Shown piece after piece: positions 8,048-17,241 of a DNA stretch of 43,512 nt (its first letter is position 1; each line of letters opens with the position of its first letter). The position numbers were made by a program, and so were the translations under genes. The notes under the pieces were generated by a model. The model searched no databases. It was given only the letters and a program-made list of their open reading frames with translations, and was not told the origin of the DNA. The stretch is taken from positions 1-43,512 of the forward strand of contig PMUI01000015.1 of the NCBI GenBank assembly GCA_003166955.1, written 5' to 3'. The stretch comes from Acidobacterium sp. (GTDB taxonomy: Bacteria > Acidobacteriota > Terriglobia > Terriglobales > Acidobacteriaceae).

Positions 8048-8108
8048 GGGGCACGGCTTCAGCCGTGCCGAAAAGATCAGTGAAAAATGGGCTTTAGCCC
8101 CTGAGGGA
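8048..8108. repeat. REP-like pair of palindromes
   Basis: Two neighbouring hairpins: GGCACGGCT-tc-AGCCGTGCC (8050-8069, perfect 9-bp stem) and GGGCT-tt-AGCCC (8089-8100), joined by an A-rich spacer. The layout (paired imperfect palindromes between genes) is that of REP/BIME elements. It lies between the DinB-like gene and murA and could also act as a transcript end for murA. Confidence 0.65.
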
Positions 8109-8145
8109 TGGTTCTCGAAGGTTCAATCAGACCTTCCTTAAGTAC

Positions 8146-9507
8146 CTAACCGTGCTTTGTGCTCTGAACGCTACCGCTTTCTGCTCCCTGTTCCCTGTTC
8201 TGAAGCGTCGCCATCTCCGGCTCGCGCTTCTCCTGAAACACGTTCCCCATCCGCCGAATCTGCGCACCCACCCCGCGCAGCTTCTCCTCGATGTGTTCAT
8301 AGCCGCGATCGATGTTGTACACGCGATCCAGAATCGACTCGCCATCCGCCACCAGCGCCGCCAGCACCAGCGACGCCGAAGCCCGCAGATCCGAGCACAT
8401 CACCGCCGCCGCCGACAGCGGAGTCCGCCCGCGCACCGTCGCTGCTCCTCCATCGACGCGAATGTTCGCGCCCATCCGCACCAGCTCCTGCACATGCATA
8501 AACCGGTTCTCGAAAATGTTCTCCTTCACCGTCGACGTGCCTTCCGCCTGCGTGGCCAGCGCCATGTACTGCGCCTGCATGTCCGTCGGAAATCCCGGGT
8601 ACTCCTCCGTCGAAATATCCGCCGCCTTCAGCGCGCCATCGCTGCGCACCCGAATCTGATCCTTCGCGATCACCTCAACCCGCACGCCACACTCCTGCAG
8701 CTTGCCCATCACCGCCGTCAGATGCCCAGGATTGCAGTGCGCCACGCACAAATCGCCGCTCGTAATCGCACCCGCCACCAGGAACGTCGCCGCCTCGATG
8801 CGGTCTGGATTGATCCGATGTTTCACACCGCGCAGCTTAGAAACGCCGTGCACCTGAATCGTCGATGTGCCCGCTCCTTGAATCTGCGCGCCCATCGCGG
8901 TCAGCATCGCCGCCAGGTCCGTCACCTCGGGCTCGCGCGCGCAGTTCTCCATCACCGTCTCGCCCTCAGCCAGCACCGCGGCCATCAGCAGGTCTTCGGT
9001 CCCCGTCACCGTAATCTTGTCGAAAACAATATGCGTGCCCTTCAGCCGCTCCGCGCGCGCCTCAATGTAACCGTGCTCGTAGCTGATCTTCGCGCCCAAC
9101 ATCTCGAGGCCCTTGGTGTGCAGATCGATCGGCCGCGCCCCAATCGCGCACCCTCCCGGCATCGACACCCGCGCCACGCCCATCCGCGCCACCAGCGGCC
9201 CCAGCACCAGCGACGACGCCCGCATCGTCTTCACAATCTCGTACGGCGCCGTCGGATCCTTGATCGTCCTGCAGCTAATCGTCGTCCGATGCTGCGCCCG
9301 CCCGTAACCCAGCTCCACTTCACCGCCCATCGACACCAGCAGCTTCCGCTCCGTCTCGATGTCCCGCACCTGCGGAATGTTTTCCAGAACCACGTCATCT
9401 TCGGTCAGAAGCGCCGCAGCCATGCACGGCAACGCGGAATTCTTCGCCCCGCTGACCCTGATCGTCCCAAGAAGCGGATTGCCCCCGCGAATAACAAACT
9501 TGTCCAT
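8146..9507 (-). CDS. murA: UDP-N-acetylglucosamine 1-carboxyvinyltransferase
   Basis: MurA of 453 residues transfers enolpyruvate from PEP to UDP-GlcNAc, the first committed step of peptidoglycan synthesis, in the cytoplasm. Visible hallmarks are GAKNSALP (catalytic Lys/Asn near 21-23), [15 protein letters not shown] with the PEP- and fosfomycin-binding Cys, and the closing [17 protein letters not shown]. The usual family end is near residue 427. About 25 further residues, rich in Q/E/S, are encoded partly by TGTTCCC-type heptamers (8182-8202), so the tail looks like repeat-derived read-through. The gene lies upstream of an ftsB-like gene in a cell-envelope neighbourhood. Confidence 0.97.
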   Translation of the reverse strand: MDKFVIRGGNPLLGTIRVSGAKNSALPCMAAALLTEDDVVLENIPQVRDIETERKLLVSMGGEVELGYGRAQHRTTISCRTIKDPTAPYEIVKTMRASSLVLGPLVARMGVARVSMPGGCAIGARPIDLHTKGLEMLGAKISYEHGYIEARAERLKGTHIVFDKITVTGTEDLLMAAVLAEGETVMENCAREPEVTDLAAMLTAMGAQIQGAGTSTIQVHGVSKLRGVKHRINPDRIEAATFLVAGAITSGDLCVAHCNPGHLTAVMGKLQECGVRVEVIAKDQIRVRSDGALKAADISTEEYPGFPTDMQAQYMALATQAEGTSTVKENIFENRFMHVQELVRMGANIRVDGGAATVRGRTPLSAAAVMCSDLRASASLVLAALVADGESILDRVYNIDRGYEHIEEKLRGVGAQIRRMGNVFQEKREPEMATLQNREQGAESGSVQSTKHG

Positions 9508-9564
9508 AGATTCCTTCAGATTAATTGCGATCGATCAGGAAAAGATGTAGGTGGAGATTGAAAC

Positions 9565-9622
9565 GAATCCGGGTGCCCCATCCTGGGCGCGCCCGATTTT
9601 GGCGCGAGCAGGGTGGGATCCC
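9565..9622. repeat. Hairpin repeat, copy A
   Basis: About 58 bases: left arm GAATCCGGGTGCCCCATCCTG, an inner stem built on GGCGCGCC with a GATTTT loop, and right arm CAGGGTGGGATC. It sits between the ftsB-like gene and murA. Copies B, C and D in this window share the outer arms while the inner stem differs. Confidence 0.8.
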
Positions 9623-9624
9623 AT

Positions 9625-10002
9625 CTACTTCTTTGGCTGCGCCGTCTGCTGCGACCCCTGCGGAGCGTCTTCCGTCCAGATCACTTCCCCAGGCCGCGCA
9701 TAATGGAGCCGCTCCCGCGCCTCATGCTCAATCGCATCGGGATCGGTCTTCAACGCCTTCACCTGCTGCTCAAGCCGCGCATTCTCCTTTTGCAATTCGC
9801 CAATCCGCTTCCGGACCACCCGATCCTCGGCGCGCCGCTGCCCATACACGGTCAGTCCATTGCCGCCGAAGATCGCGTGATACCCAAACAGCAGCGCCCC
9901 CGCAATCACCGCGCCCGTCGCGATCCGGCGCCGCATCCGATAAAGCGCCTGCCCCACCCGCTCCACCAATCCAACCTGCGTCTGTTCTCCGCTCAACGTC
10001 AC
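9625..10002 (-). CDS. FtsB/DivIC-like septum formation initiator
   Basis: A 125-residue bitopic membrane protein. It has a short basic cytoplasmic N-terminus, one hydrophobic segment (about residues 28-45), a coiled coil with the classic RIGELQKENARLEQQV heptads, then the ARPGEVIW motif that closes the DivIC/FtsB domain, and a short polar tail. In the divisome such proteins link FtsL and FtsQ and help switch on septal wall synthesis. The neighbours murA (downstream) and the phosphohexomutase (upstream) fit an envelope cluster. Confidence 0.88.
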   Translation of the reverse strand: MTLSGEQTQVGLVERVGQALYRMRRRIATGAVIAGALLFGYHAIFGGNGLTVYGQRRAEDRVVRKRIGELQKENARLEQQVKALKTDPDAIEHEARERLHYARPGEVIWTEDAPQGSQQTAQPKK

Positions 10003-10051
10003 GCCCGCCGCCTCTACTAATCCCTGATCCCTAAAATCTAATCCCTGGCCG

Positions 10052-11461
10052 TCAGGCCATCACCCAATCCTTAGCAGCCTTGCTCAACGGCCCCTTGTCG
10101 CTCTCTTTCCGCGCCTCGGAGTAAACCCGCACCACCGGCTCGGTTCCGCTCAGTCGATAGCACACCCACGAGCCATCCGCCAAAATCAGCTTCAGACCGT
10201 CGGTCCGCACCACCTGCACAACTTTGCTGCCGCCCACTTCCTGCGGATCATTCTTTATCTTCTCAGTGAACTTTTCCTTTACCTCGGGCGTCAAGCGGAA
10301 ATTCTCACGATTCGGGTAAAAGGAACCTACCCTGCCAAATATCTTCTTCAATTGTTCGCCCAGGCTCCTCCCGCGCACCGCCACCATCTCCGCCGCCAGC
10401 AGTCCCGCCAACACTCCGTCCTTCTCCGGAACATGCCCGCGAATCGTCAGCCCCGCGCTCTCCTCGCCGCCAATCGCAATCTTGTCCTCGTTGATCAGCT
10501 CCCCAATGTACTTGAACCCCACCGGCGTCTCATACAGCGGTACCCCAAATTCATCCGCCAGCGCGTTGATCAAATTCGTCGTCGCCACCGATTTCGCTAC
10601 GCCGTTCTTCCACCCGCGCGACTCCACCAGATAATCGAACAGCAGCGCGATGACGTAGTTCGGCTGCATGAACGTCCCATCCCCATCCACAATCCCGAAC
10701 CGGTCCGCATCTCCGTCCGTCGCTATCCCGATCGCCGCGCCCGTCTCCTTCATCTTCTCTTTGCACGCATCCAGCAACTCGCCATCCGGCTCTGGCGCGT
10801 GCCCACCAAACAGCACATCGCGATAATCGTGTACCGTCCAGGTCTCCACGCCATGCTCGCGCAGAATATGGCAGCTATACCCACGCGCCGCGCCCCAAAA
10901 CGGATCGAACACAACCTTCAGCCCTGCTCGCTGGATCGCCTTCAAATCCACCAGCTCCGCAATCCGCTTCAGATAATCCGGCTTCACGTCGACCTGCTCA
11001 TACTTCGCATCCCCGTTTTCGGATCCGGTCGGCGGCGACGGCACCTCCGCCAACGCCTTCACATTCGCCTCAATCTTGTGCGTCACCTCCGGCAGCGCCG
11101 GCGCGCCATCCGGTGTCGAATACTTGATCCCGTTGTATTCCGGCGGATTGTGCGACGCAGTAAAGTTGATCGACCCGCCCGTCTTCAGCCGCCGCACCGC
11201 ATATGCAATGGCCGGTGTCGGAGCCGGCTCCGGAATCACCACTGGCGTCACGCCGTTGGCCGCGAGCACCTTCGCCGCCTCCGCCACAAACATCTCGCCC
11301 AAAAATCGCGGATCGCGCCCCACCAGCACCGTCTTCGGCCCCGGCTGCGACGCAACATACTGCGCAATCCCCGCTACCGCCCGCCGAATATTCCCCAGCG
11401 TGAAATCCTCGGCAACAACGGCGCGCCACCCCGACGTACCAAACTTAATTTCGGCCGCCAT
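10052..11461 (-). CDS. Phosphoglucomutase/phosphomannomutase family protein
   Basis: A 469-residue alpha-D-phosphohexomutase. It has the phosphoserine loop TASHNPPEYNG (catalytic Ser near 100), the metal loop ATDGDADRFG, the sugar-binding GGEESAG loop and the phosphate-binding RLSGTEPVVR near the C-terminus. It interconverts hexose 1- and 6-phosphates. The exact sugar (glucose, mannose or glucosamine) cannot be settled by eye. The start is the ATG of MAAEIKF, preceded by GAGGAAG; the frame open upstream codes for an unlikely basic extension. Confidence 0.92.
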   Translation of the reverse strand: MAAEIKFGTSGWRAVVAEDFTLGNIRRAVAGIAQYVASQPGPKTVLVGRDPRFLGEMFVAEAAKVLAANGVTPVVIPEPAPTPAIAYAVRRLKTGGSINFTASHNPPEYNGIKYSTPDGAPALPEVTHKIEANVKALAEVPSPPTGSENGDAKYEQVDVKPDYLKRIAELVDLKAIQRAGLKVVFDPFWGAARGYSCHILREHGVETWTVHDYRDVLFGGHAPEPDGELLDACKEKMKETGAAIGIATDGDADRFGIVDGDGTFMQPNYVIALLFDYLVESRGWKNGVAKSVATTNLINALADEFGVPLYETPVGFKYIGELINEDKIAIGGEESAGLTIRGHVPEKDGVLAGLLAAEMVAVRGRSLGEQLKKIFGRVGSFYPNRENFRLTPEVKEKFTEKIKNDPQEVGGSKVVQVVRTDGLKLILADGSWVCYRLSGTEPVVRVYSEARKESDKGPLSKAAKDWVMA

Positions 11462-11593
11462 CTTCCTCGTTCTCCCCTGCGTTTTCCTTGGTAGGATGCT
11501 GCGAACCCGAAACCCACCATACACCCTAAACCGAAGCCGTTAATCCCGTTCCCTGTTCCAATCTCTGTCCACTCATCACTGCACTCGGACTAC

Positions 11594-11627
11594 TGTTCCC
11601 TGCACCCTGTACCCTGTTCCCTGTATG
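11594..11627. repeat. Heptamer tract abutting the cutA start
   Basis: Four tandem 7-mers (TGTTCCC, TGCACCC, TGTACCC, TGTTCCC) are followed by TGT and the ATG of cutA, so the start codon falls inside what would be the fifth unit. No Shine-Dalgarno sequence is present in the tract. Confidence 0.75.
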
Positions 11628-11960
11628 ACCGTACCCGCCAACGATGTACGCCTCATCCTCACCACCGCCAGCTCCCGCGACGAAGCCGAGCAGATCGCCC
11701 GCTCTCTCGTCGACGAGCGCCTCGCCGCCTGCGTCAACGTCATCCCTGGCCTCACCTCCATCTATCGCTGGAAGGGCGAAACCGAAACCGCAGACGAGTT
11801 ACTTCTCCTGATCAAGACCACCGCCGCCAATCTCGACCGCCTCGAAGCCGCCCTGCGCCGCCTTCACTCCTACGAAGTTCCCGAGTTCCTCGTCCTCGCC
11901 CCCGAATCGGCCAGCGAACCCTACCTTAACTGGCTCCTGCAGTCCGCTCCCCCCATCTAG
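11625..11960 (+). CDS. cutA: CutA1 divalent-cation tolerance family protein
   Basis: A 111-residue protein of the PII-like CutA1 fold, which forms trimers and has been linked to copper tolerance. It has the characteristic LTTASSRDEAEQIARSLV opening, then LAACVNVIPGLTSIYRWKG, and YEVPEFLVL near the end. The ATG directly follows the heptamer tract with no ribosome binding site. It is convergent with secA. Confidence 0.92.
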   Translation: MTVPANDVRLILTTASSRDEAEQIARSLVDERLAACVNVIPGLTSIYRWKGETETADELLLLIKTTAANLDRLEAALRRLHSYEVPEFLVLAPESASEPYLNWLLQSAPPI

Positions 11961-11975
11961 CTGCTCCGCGCAGCG

Positions 11976-12016
11976 CCCAAAAACACAAAAGGTGCAGGAT
12001 CGTCACCCCGCACCTT
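11976..12016 (-). terminator. Intrinsic terminator of secA
   Basis: The stem AAGGTGC (11989-11995) pairs with GCACCTT (12010-12016), with two further pairs inside. On the minus strand it is followed by a T-rich run (TTTTGTGTTTTT). It lies about 23 bases after the secA stop, between the convergent cutA and secA genes. Confidence 0.7.
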
Positions 12017-12038
12017 CCTGAACGCCGAGCGCTGAACG

Positions 12039-15014
12039 CTATCCTTCTGTGGCTCCGTGGCACTTCTTAAACTTCTTTCCCGACCCGCAAGGACAAGGAT
12101 CGTTCCGCCCTACCTTCTCGCCCGTCCTTCTCTGCACGGGAGCCGAATCACCACCGCCCGCCATCCGCGCGTGCTCCAGCTCCTTCTGCTTCTTCCGCTG
12201 GAACTCCTTCTCGATATCGTCGATCGTCGTCGTCGGCGCGCGGTGAGGAGCCAAAGGAATCGGCGGTGCGCCCAGCTCTCTGTGCCCGTTCCCATCCGCC
12301 GATGCCACATGCGGCGCCGCTGGAATCTCCGCCCGCGGCCGCGTCGGAATCTCTACCGGCTGCCCATCCGGCCCCACAATTCTCATCAGGAAGAGGAACC
12401 GCACCGTGTCTTCCTGGAACCGCGCCATCATCTCTTCGAACATCTCGAAGGATTCTTTCTTGTACGCCACCAGCGGATCCTGCTGCGCATACCCGCGCAG
12501 CCCAATCCCTTCCTTCAGGTGGTCCATGTTCAGCAGGTGATCCTTCCACAGCCCATCGATCACGCTCAGCATGATCATCCGCTCGTGGTAGCGCATCTGC
12601 ACATCGCCGATCAGCTGCTGCTTCGCTTCGTACTTTGACTTCAGCCGCTCGAAAATCGCCTCGCCCAACTCGTGCCGCGTCATCTGCCGCGCGTCCACGC
12701 CCTCGGCGTCCAGATCGAATCCGAACTGCGCCATCAGCTTCCCGTTCAGCCCCTTCAGATCCCACTGATCCGGATGCACGCGCTCGCCCGCGAACTCGTC
12801 CAGCATGTCGCTCATCAGATTCGGAACGTAATCCTCGACGATCAGTTCCCTTTGATCCAGCCCCTCCAGCAACTGCCGCCGCAATCCATACACGGCCTCG
12901 CGCTGCTTGTTCATCACATCGTCGTACTCGAGCAGATGTTTGCGAGCCTCGAAGTTCTGCCCTTCCACCGCCTTCTGCGCCGCCTCGATCCGGTTCGAGA
13001 TCATCCGCGATTCGATCGGCATTCCCTCTTCCATCCCCATCTTCTGCAGCAGCGTCCCGACCCACTCCCGCGCAAAAATCCGCATCAGGTCGTCTTCCAG
13101 CGACAAATAAAACCGCGAAGCTCCCGGATCGCCCTGGCGTCCCGCACGCCCGCGCAGCTGATTATCGATACGCCGCGACTCGTGCCGCTCCGTCCCCACA
13201 ATGTGCAACCCGCCCGCGCCCACCACCGCCTCGTGGTCCTCCGCCGCGTTCGCCGCATGGCCCTTGTAGACCTGCTCCCAGTTCTCCTGCGAAGTCTCGT
13301 ACTCCTGCCCCGCGTAATAAAAGCGCAGCATCCCCGCGGGCGCCGATGGATTGATCGCGCCCTCAGCCGGCGAAATGGCCCGCGCCATTGCCTTCTTCAC
13401 CAGCTCCTGCCGCGCCACAAAGTCCGGATTGCCGCCCAGCAAAATATCCGTGCCGCGCCCGGCCATGTTGGTGGCGATCGTCACCGTCCCCAGCCGCCCC
13501 GCCTGCGCCACAATTTCCGCCTCGCGCTCGTGATACTTCGCGTTCAGTACCACGTGCCGCACGCCTTTGCGCGCCAGAATCTGCGACAACAGCTCACTCT
13601 TCTCAATCGACGTCGTCCCCACCAGCACCGGCTGCTTCTGCTCGTGCAGCTTCGCAATCTCATCCGCCACGGCGTAATACTTTTCTTTCGCCGTCCGGAA
13701 CACCACATCGGCGTTCTCCTGCCTCCGCATCGGCATGTTCGTCGGAATCACCACGATTTCCAGCTTGTAAATCTTGTCGAACTCCGCCGCTTCCGTCTCC
13801 GCCGTGCCCGTCATCCCGGCCAGCTTCTTGTACAGGCGGAAATAATTTTGGAACGTGATCGTCGCCAGCGTCTGATCCTCGCGCCGGATGTTCACACCCT
13901 CCTTCGCCTCCACCGCCTGGTGCAACCCATCGGACCACCGCCGCCCCGGCATCAGCCGCCCCGTGAACTCGTCGACGATAATCACCTCGCCGTCCTTCTC
14001 CACGTACTGCACGTCCTTCTTGTACAGCGAGTGCGCCTTGATGGCCGTCTCTACGTGATGCTTCAGGTCCCAGTTCTCCGGATCGGCGATGTTTCCGATG
14101 CCCAGCAGCCCCTCGATCTTCTCCCACCCCTCGTCGGTCACGCTGATCGTCTTGTGCTTCTCATCGACGACGTAATCGCCCGTCAGATACTTCTCTTCCG
14201 GACTCTTGATGATTTCCTCGCCCTCTTCCAGCGACGGAATAATCCGGTTCACCCGCGCGTATTTGTCTGTCGTCTGATCGGTCGGCCCCGAAATAATCAG
14301 CGGCGTCCGCGCTTCGTCGATCAGGATCGAGTCCACCTCGTCCACGATCGAGTAATAGTGCCCGCGCTGCACGCAGTCCGCCAGCTCGAACTTCATGTTG
14401 TCGCGCAGATAGTCGAACCCAAACTCGTTATTCGTCCCGTAGGTGATGTCCGACGCGTACGCCTTCCGCCGCTGGTTGTCGTCCAGATCGTGGACGATCA
14501 CGCCCACCGTCAGCCCGAGGAACTCGTAAATCTTCCCCATCCACTCGGCGTCGCGCTTGGCCAGATAGTCGTTCACCGTCACCACATGTACGCCATGCCC
14601 GGCCAGCGCGTTCAGATAACACGGCAACGTCGCCACCAGCGTCTTGCCTTCGCCGGTCTTCATCTCGGAAATCTTGCCCTGGTGCAGCACCATCCCACCT
14701 ACCAGCTGCACGTCGAAATGCCGCATGTTCACGGCGCGCCATCCCGCCTCGCGCACAACGGCAAACGCCTCCGGCAGCAGATCGTCGAGCGCCTGCTTCT
14801 CTGCCGCCACCCGCGCCTCTTCGTCCGTGATCCCCTCCAGAGCCGCCGCAATCCGCGCCCTGAACTCCGTGGTCTTCGCGCGCAGCTGCTCGTCGCTCAT
14901 CGCCTTTGTCTGCGGCTCGAGCGCGTTGATCTCCGCTACGCGCGGCAGCAGGCGCTTCACCACCCGCTCGTTGCTGGTCCCAAATACTTTTGTAAGAACG
15001 TTGCTTCCGATCAA
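12039..15014 (-). CDS. secA: Preprotein translocase ATPase SecA
   Basis: SecA of about 991 residues, the motor that pushes unfolded preproteins through SecYEG. In order: [14 protein letters not shown] (Walker A), [19 protein letters not shown] (Walker B/DEAD region), the preprotein cross-linking domain, [12 protein letters not shown] and [11 protein letters not shown] of the second motor domain, the scaffold domain, a low-complexity linker, and the C-terminal zinc site [14 protein letters not shown] that binds SecB/lipids. The start is chosen as TTG (IGSNVLTK) because AAAGGA lies 7 bases upstream; an in-frame GTG 19 codons earlier has a poorer site. It is longer than E. coli SecA (901), as is usual for this phylum. 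Confidence 0.97.
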   Translation of the reverse strand: MIGSNVLTKVFGTSNERVVKRLLPRVAEINALEPQTKAMSDEQLRAKTTEFRARIAAALEGITDEEARVAAEKQALDDLLPEAFAVVREAGWRAVNMRHFDVQLVGGMVLHQGKISEMKTGEGKTLVATLPCYLNALAGHGVHVVTVNDYLAKRDAEWMGKIYEFLGLTVGVIVHDLDDNQRRKAYASDITYGTNNEFGFDYLRDNMKFELADCVQRGHYYSIVDEVDSILIDEARTPLIISGPTDQTTDKYARVNRIIPSLEEGEEIIKSPEEKYLTGDYVVDEKHKTISVTDEGWEKIEGLLGIGNIADPENWDLKHHVETAIKAHSLYKKDVQYVEKDGEVIIVDEFTGRLMPGRRWSDGLHQAVEAKEGVNIRREDQTLATITFQNYFRLYKKLAGMTGTAETEAAEFDKIYKLEIVVIPTNMPMRRQENADVVFRTAKEKYYAVADEIAKLHEQKQPVLVGTTSIEKSELLSQILARKGVRHVVLNAKYHEREAEIVAQAGRLGTVTIATNMAGRGTDILLGGNPDFVARQELVKKAMARAISPAEGAINPSAPAGMLRFYYAGQEYETSQENWEQVYKGHAANAAEDHEAVVGAGGLHIVGTERHESRRIDNQLRGRAGRQGDPGASRFYLSLEDDLMRIFAREWVGTLLQKMGMEEGMPIESRMISNRIEAAQKAVEGQNFEARKHLLEYDDVMNKQREAVYGLRRQLLEGLDQRELIVEDYVPNLMSDMLDEFAGERVHPDQWDLKGLNGKLMAQFGFDLDAEGVDARQMTRHELGEAIFERLKSKYEAKQQLIGDVQMRYHERMIMLSVIDGLWKDHLLNMDHLKEGIGLRGYAQQDPLVAYKKESFEMFEEMMARFQEDTVRFLFLMRIVGPDGQPVEIPTRPRAEIPAAPHVASADGNGHRELGAPPIPLAPHRAPTTTIDDIEKEFQRKKQKELEHARMAGGGDSAPVQRRTGEKVGRNDPCPCGSGKKFKKCHGATEG

Positions 15015-15212
15015 GTCTGATTCCTTTGGCAGCCGCTTCGGCCCTGGCGCGCCCACTCTCAGCGCAGGCACCCGAAACCGCCTCTCCCGTGAGAAAACTC
15101 AGGGCTCCATCTTTATTTTAAAGTACCCGCGCGATTCCTGCGGCTTCATCCCGGCCCTCGCTTGCCTGCACCTGGCAGGTCACCAGTCGTCGAGGAATAG
15201 CCTCAGGCACTG

Positions 15213-15523
15213 CTACTGCTGTGCATCGCTCAACGCCCTCAGAACTTCCCGGCCGCCGTACAGAATCCGGAGAATTGTGACGGCCGAGGACGACACACGA
15301 AAGGCAATGGTCACTCGTCGCTCGAACCCCATCACCCGGAGACCGGACCGAATATCATCGCGACGAACACCGCGTCCGGAAATCTACTGAGGCTCTCGCA
15401 CCAGCCCTCAATTCGTTCTATGTAGCGAAGCGCCTGAACACCGCCGCTTCTCCCCGCGATGTAATCGTACAGTCCCAGCAAATCCTCGTTGGCTTCGGGA
15501 CTAAACACCACTCGGTGCGTCAC
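15213..15523 (-). pseudogene. parE: ParE/RelE-type toxin, frameshifted
   Basis: The first 45 or so codons read as a ParE toxin (MTHRVVFSPEANEDLLGLYDY to SRFP) and then run out of frame to a stop at 15332. From about 15385 downward the other frame continues the family pattern without a break: GRGVRRDDIRSGLRV, then FERRVTIAFRV and ILRILYGGREVL, ending at the TAG at 15213. Adding one base in the short G run after TTTCC would give one intact frame of 103 residues. It is either a real one-base deletion that inactivated the toxin or an assembly/sequencing error. The start overlaps the antitoxin stop as ATGA. Confidence 0.8.
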
Positions 15524-15801
15524 GCCGATCTTTCACGGCGGTCCGCATGTCGCGCGCGCACAGCCGCAAACACCTCTTCCGCAGCTATGCCCCGGCCGGG
15601 ATCGGCCTCCATGGCATCGCAGACCGCAGCCACATCCTCCCTCAGCCATCGCTCCACCGCTGCGTCGCGCTCTGCAAGAGCGCGCAAACCAGCACGAACG
15701 ACCTCGCTTGCAGAAGCGTAGGCCCCGGACTTTACCAGCTTGTCGATGTAGCGCCCCTGCTTCGATGGCAGGCTGAAAGTACGTCTGGTGGGCGTCGGCA
15801 T
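15520..15801 (-). CDS. parD: ParD-type ribbon-helix-helix antitoxin
   Basis: A 93-residue antitoxin. The N-terminal ribbon-helix-helix (about residues 5-45) contains the typical SLPSKQGRYIDKLVKSG and SEVVRAGLRAL segments. The C-terminal half is acidic and toxin-binding. GGAGG lies 6 bases before the ATG. It overlaps the toxin gene by 4 bases and is preceded by a perfect inverted repeat that suits an autoregulatory operator. With the toxin frameshifted it may act as an orphan antitoxin or repressor. Confidence 0.88.
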   Translation of the reverse strand: MPTPTRRTFSLPSKQGRYIDKLVKSGAYASASEVVRAGLRALAERDAAVERWLREDVAAVCDAMEADPGRGIAAEEVFAAVRARHADRRERSA

Positions 15802-15828
15802 GCAACCTCCACAATGGCAGAATCAACA

Positions 15829-15849
15829 CGGTATGAAAGTATCATACCG
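15829..15849. promoter_or_regulatory. Probable parDE operator
   Basis: Perfect 8-bp inverted repeat CGGTATGA-aagta-TCATACCG, 28-48 bases upstream of parD. The minus-strand reading includes TATGAT, a possible -10 box. Binding by the antitoxin would then block transcription, as is usual for parDE modules. Confidence 0.6.
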
Positions 15850-15917
15850 CCTCGCCGGCCCCACTGGCTGAACAAGAAGGCGCCGGAAGTACCTCCCAGC
15901 GCCCCGCCTCCGTTTCC

Positions 15918-15946
15918 TATTCCCTATTCCCTGTTCCCTGCTCTTA
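15918..15946. repeat. Heptamer tract holding the yeiH-type stop codon
   Basis: Four 7-mers on the plus strand (TATTCCC, TATTCCC, TGTTCCC, TGCTCTT). The stop codon of the minus-strand transporter gene (15944-15946) falls at the end of the last unit. Confidence 0.65.
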
Positions 15947-17029
15947 CAAGTGCCACACCCGAGCCGCCCCATACACCAGCCCCAGTGTGATCGCCGCAAT
16001 CGCCACCTCACCAATCGCCCCCACCAGAAATGGCCGTGCACCCTGCTTCGCCAGCTCCCGCAGATTCGTCCGCAGCCCGACACCCGCGAACGTCAGCAAA
16101 AAAGCCCAGCGTGAAAGATTCCCCAGCGCCGCCGTCTGCCCCTTCGTAAAGAACGCCACCGATGCCAGCAGCGAGATCAGCAAGAAACCCAGCACGAACT
16201 TCGGAAACTTCTTCCACAGAAACGCAGCCTTATTCGTCACCTTCTCCGCCTGCCCCTTGCGCGCCCAGTAAATCGCGTACCCGAGCACCACAAATCCGAT
16301 CAGCGCATTCCGGCAGGTCTTCGCCAGCACCGCCACCTTCCCTGCCGCATCGGAATACAACGCGCCCGCAGCCGTCGCCTCCGCCGTGTTGTCCACGCCC
16401 AGCCCCGCCCACAACCCATACGCGCGGTCGCTCAGGTGCAGCCCATGCCCGATCAGCGGAAACACAAACAGCGACAGCGCTCCCAGCGCCAGAATCGCCC
16501 CAATTGCGTACGACGAATCCTCCTCATCGGCATCGATCGCGCCCTGCGTCGCAATAATCGCCGACACGCCGCAGATCGACGAGCCCACCGCCAGCAACGT
16601 CGTCAGTTTCGGCTTCAGCTTGAACCCGCGCCCCAGCAGTGTCATAAACACCAGCGAAAACGTGACCTCGATCAGCACCAGCCCCAGCGAAATCCCGCCC
16701 AGCCGCAACACATCGCCAATCAGGAACCGCGCCCCCAGCAACACGATCCCCGTCTTCAGCCAAAACTCATACGTCGCCACGCCTGCGCGAAAAATCTCCG
16801 GCACACCCACCGTGTTCGAAATCACCAGCCCCAGCAAAATCGCCCACAACACGTATTCGATATTCGGGAGCACCAGGTGATGCGCCTTCCCATAACGCGC
16901 AATCGACTGCTCGATAATCTTGCCCGCATACCCCACCGCCAGCAGCAGCAAAATCCCCGGCACGATCGCAAAAATTCTCCCAGGCACCGACACCGTCCGA
17001 GGCCGTGGCAACGCAACAGAACCCGCCAT
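15944..17029 (-). CDS. YeiH-family transporter (putative sulfate/sulfur-compound exporter)
   Basis: A 361-residue inner-membrane protein with about ten hydrophobic segments, of the YeiH/UPF0324 family. The signature stretches are IEYVLWAILLGLVISN, GIVLLGARFLIGDVLRLGG, AVGSSICGVSAIIAT and GVDNTAEATAAGALYSD. Members are annotated as sulfate exporters, and E. coli YeiH is linked to sulfur control, but the substrate is not established. AGGAGAGG lies just before the ATG. It is co-transcribed with a 35-residue membrane protein 10 bases upstream, and both follow the polycysteine leader. That arrangement points to control by cysteine supply. Confidence 0.88.
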   Translation of the reverse strand: MAGSVALPRPRTVSVPGRIFAIVPGILLLLAVGYAGKIIEQSIARYGKAHHLVLPNIEYVLWAILLGLVISNTVGVPEIFRAGVATYEFWLKTGIVLLGARFLIGDVLRLGGISLGLVLIEVTFSLVFMTLLGRGFKLKPKLTTLLAVGSSICGVSAIIATQGAIDADEEDSSYAIGAILALGALSLFVFPLIGHGLHLSDRAYGLWAGLGVDNTAEATAAGALYSDAAGKVAVLAKTCRNALIGFVVLGYAIYWARKGQAEKVTNKAAFLWKKFPKFVLGFLLISLLASVAFFTKGQTAALGNLSRWAFLLTFAGVGLRTNLRELAKQGARPFLVGAIGEVAIAAITLGLVYGAARVWHL

Positions 17030-17039
17030 GATCCTCTCC

Positions 17040-17147
17040 TTACCAGGGAATCGTTTTCAGAATGCCAAACCGCACCAGCAGCGCCGCCAACAGCGCCAAT
17101 CCCACTGCCCAGCTGTCGATAGAAATCCGTCGCGAAGACGAAGCCAT
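17040..17147 (-). CDS. 35-residue single-pass membrane protein, operon partner of the YeiH-type transporter
   Basis: A short ORF: a basic N-terminus (MASSSRRISIDSW), one hydrophobic helix (AVGLALLAALLVRFGIL) and a terminal KTIPW. The stop is 10 bases before the transporter ATG, and the ribosome binding site of the transporter lies in that gap. A GGGAG site precedes its own ATG. The D-S-W-A-V opening and the I-P-W end look like a short conserved module rather than chance coding. It may be an accessory subunit or stabiliser of the transporter (inference). Confidence 0.65.
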   Translation of the reverse strand: MASSSRRISIDSWAVGLALLAALLVRFGILKTIPW

Positions 17148-17241
17148 AAAAACCGCTCCCGTTCTGCAGAGAAAAATCCCCGCACTTGAAGTTTTTGATT
17201 ATCAGGAAATGCGCCGAATCACGGCGCGAGAAAGCAGAGCC

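Noticed and set aside
8152-9561. Long plus-strand frame opposite murA
   Set aside because: An Arg/His-rich shadow frame; the minus strand carries an unmistakable MurA.
12672-15020. Very long open frame (about 780 codons) on the plus strand opposite secA
   Set aside because: It is a mirror of a highly biased, GC-rich essential gene. The protein is rich in His, Arg, Leu and Pro with no domain and no ribosome binding site.
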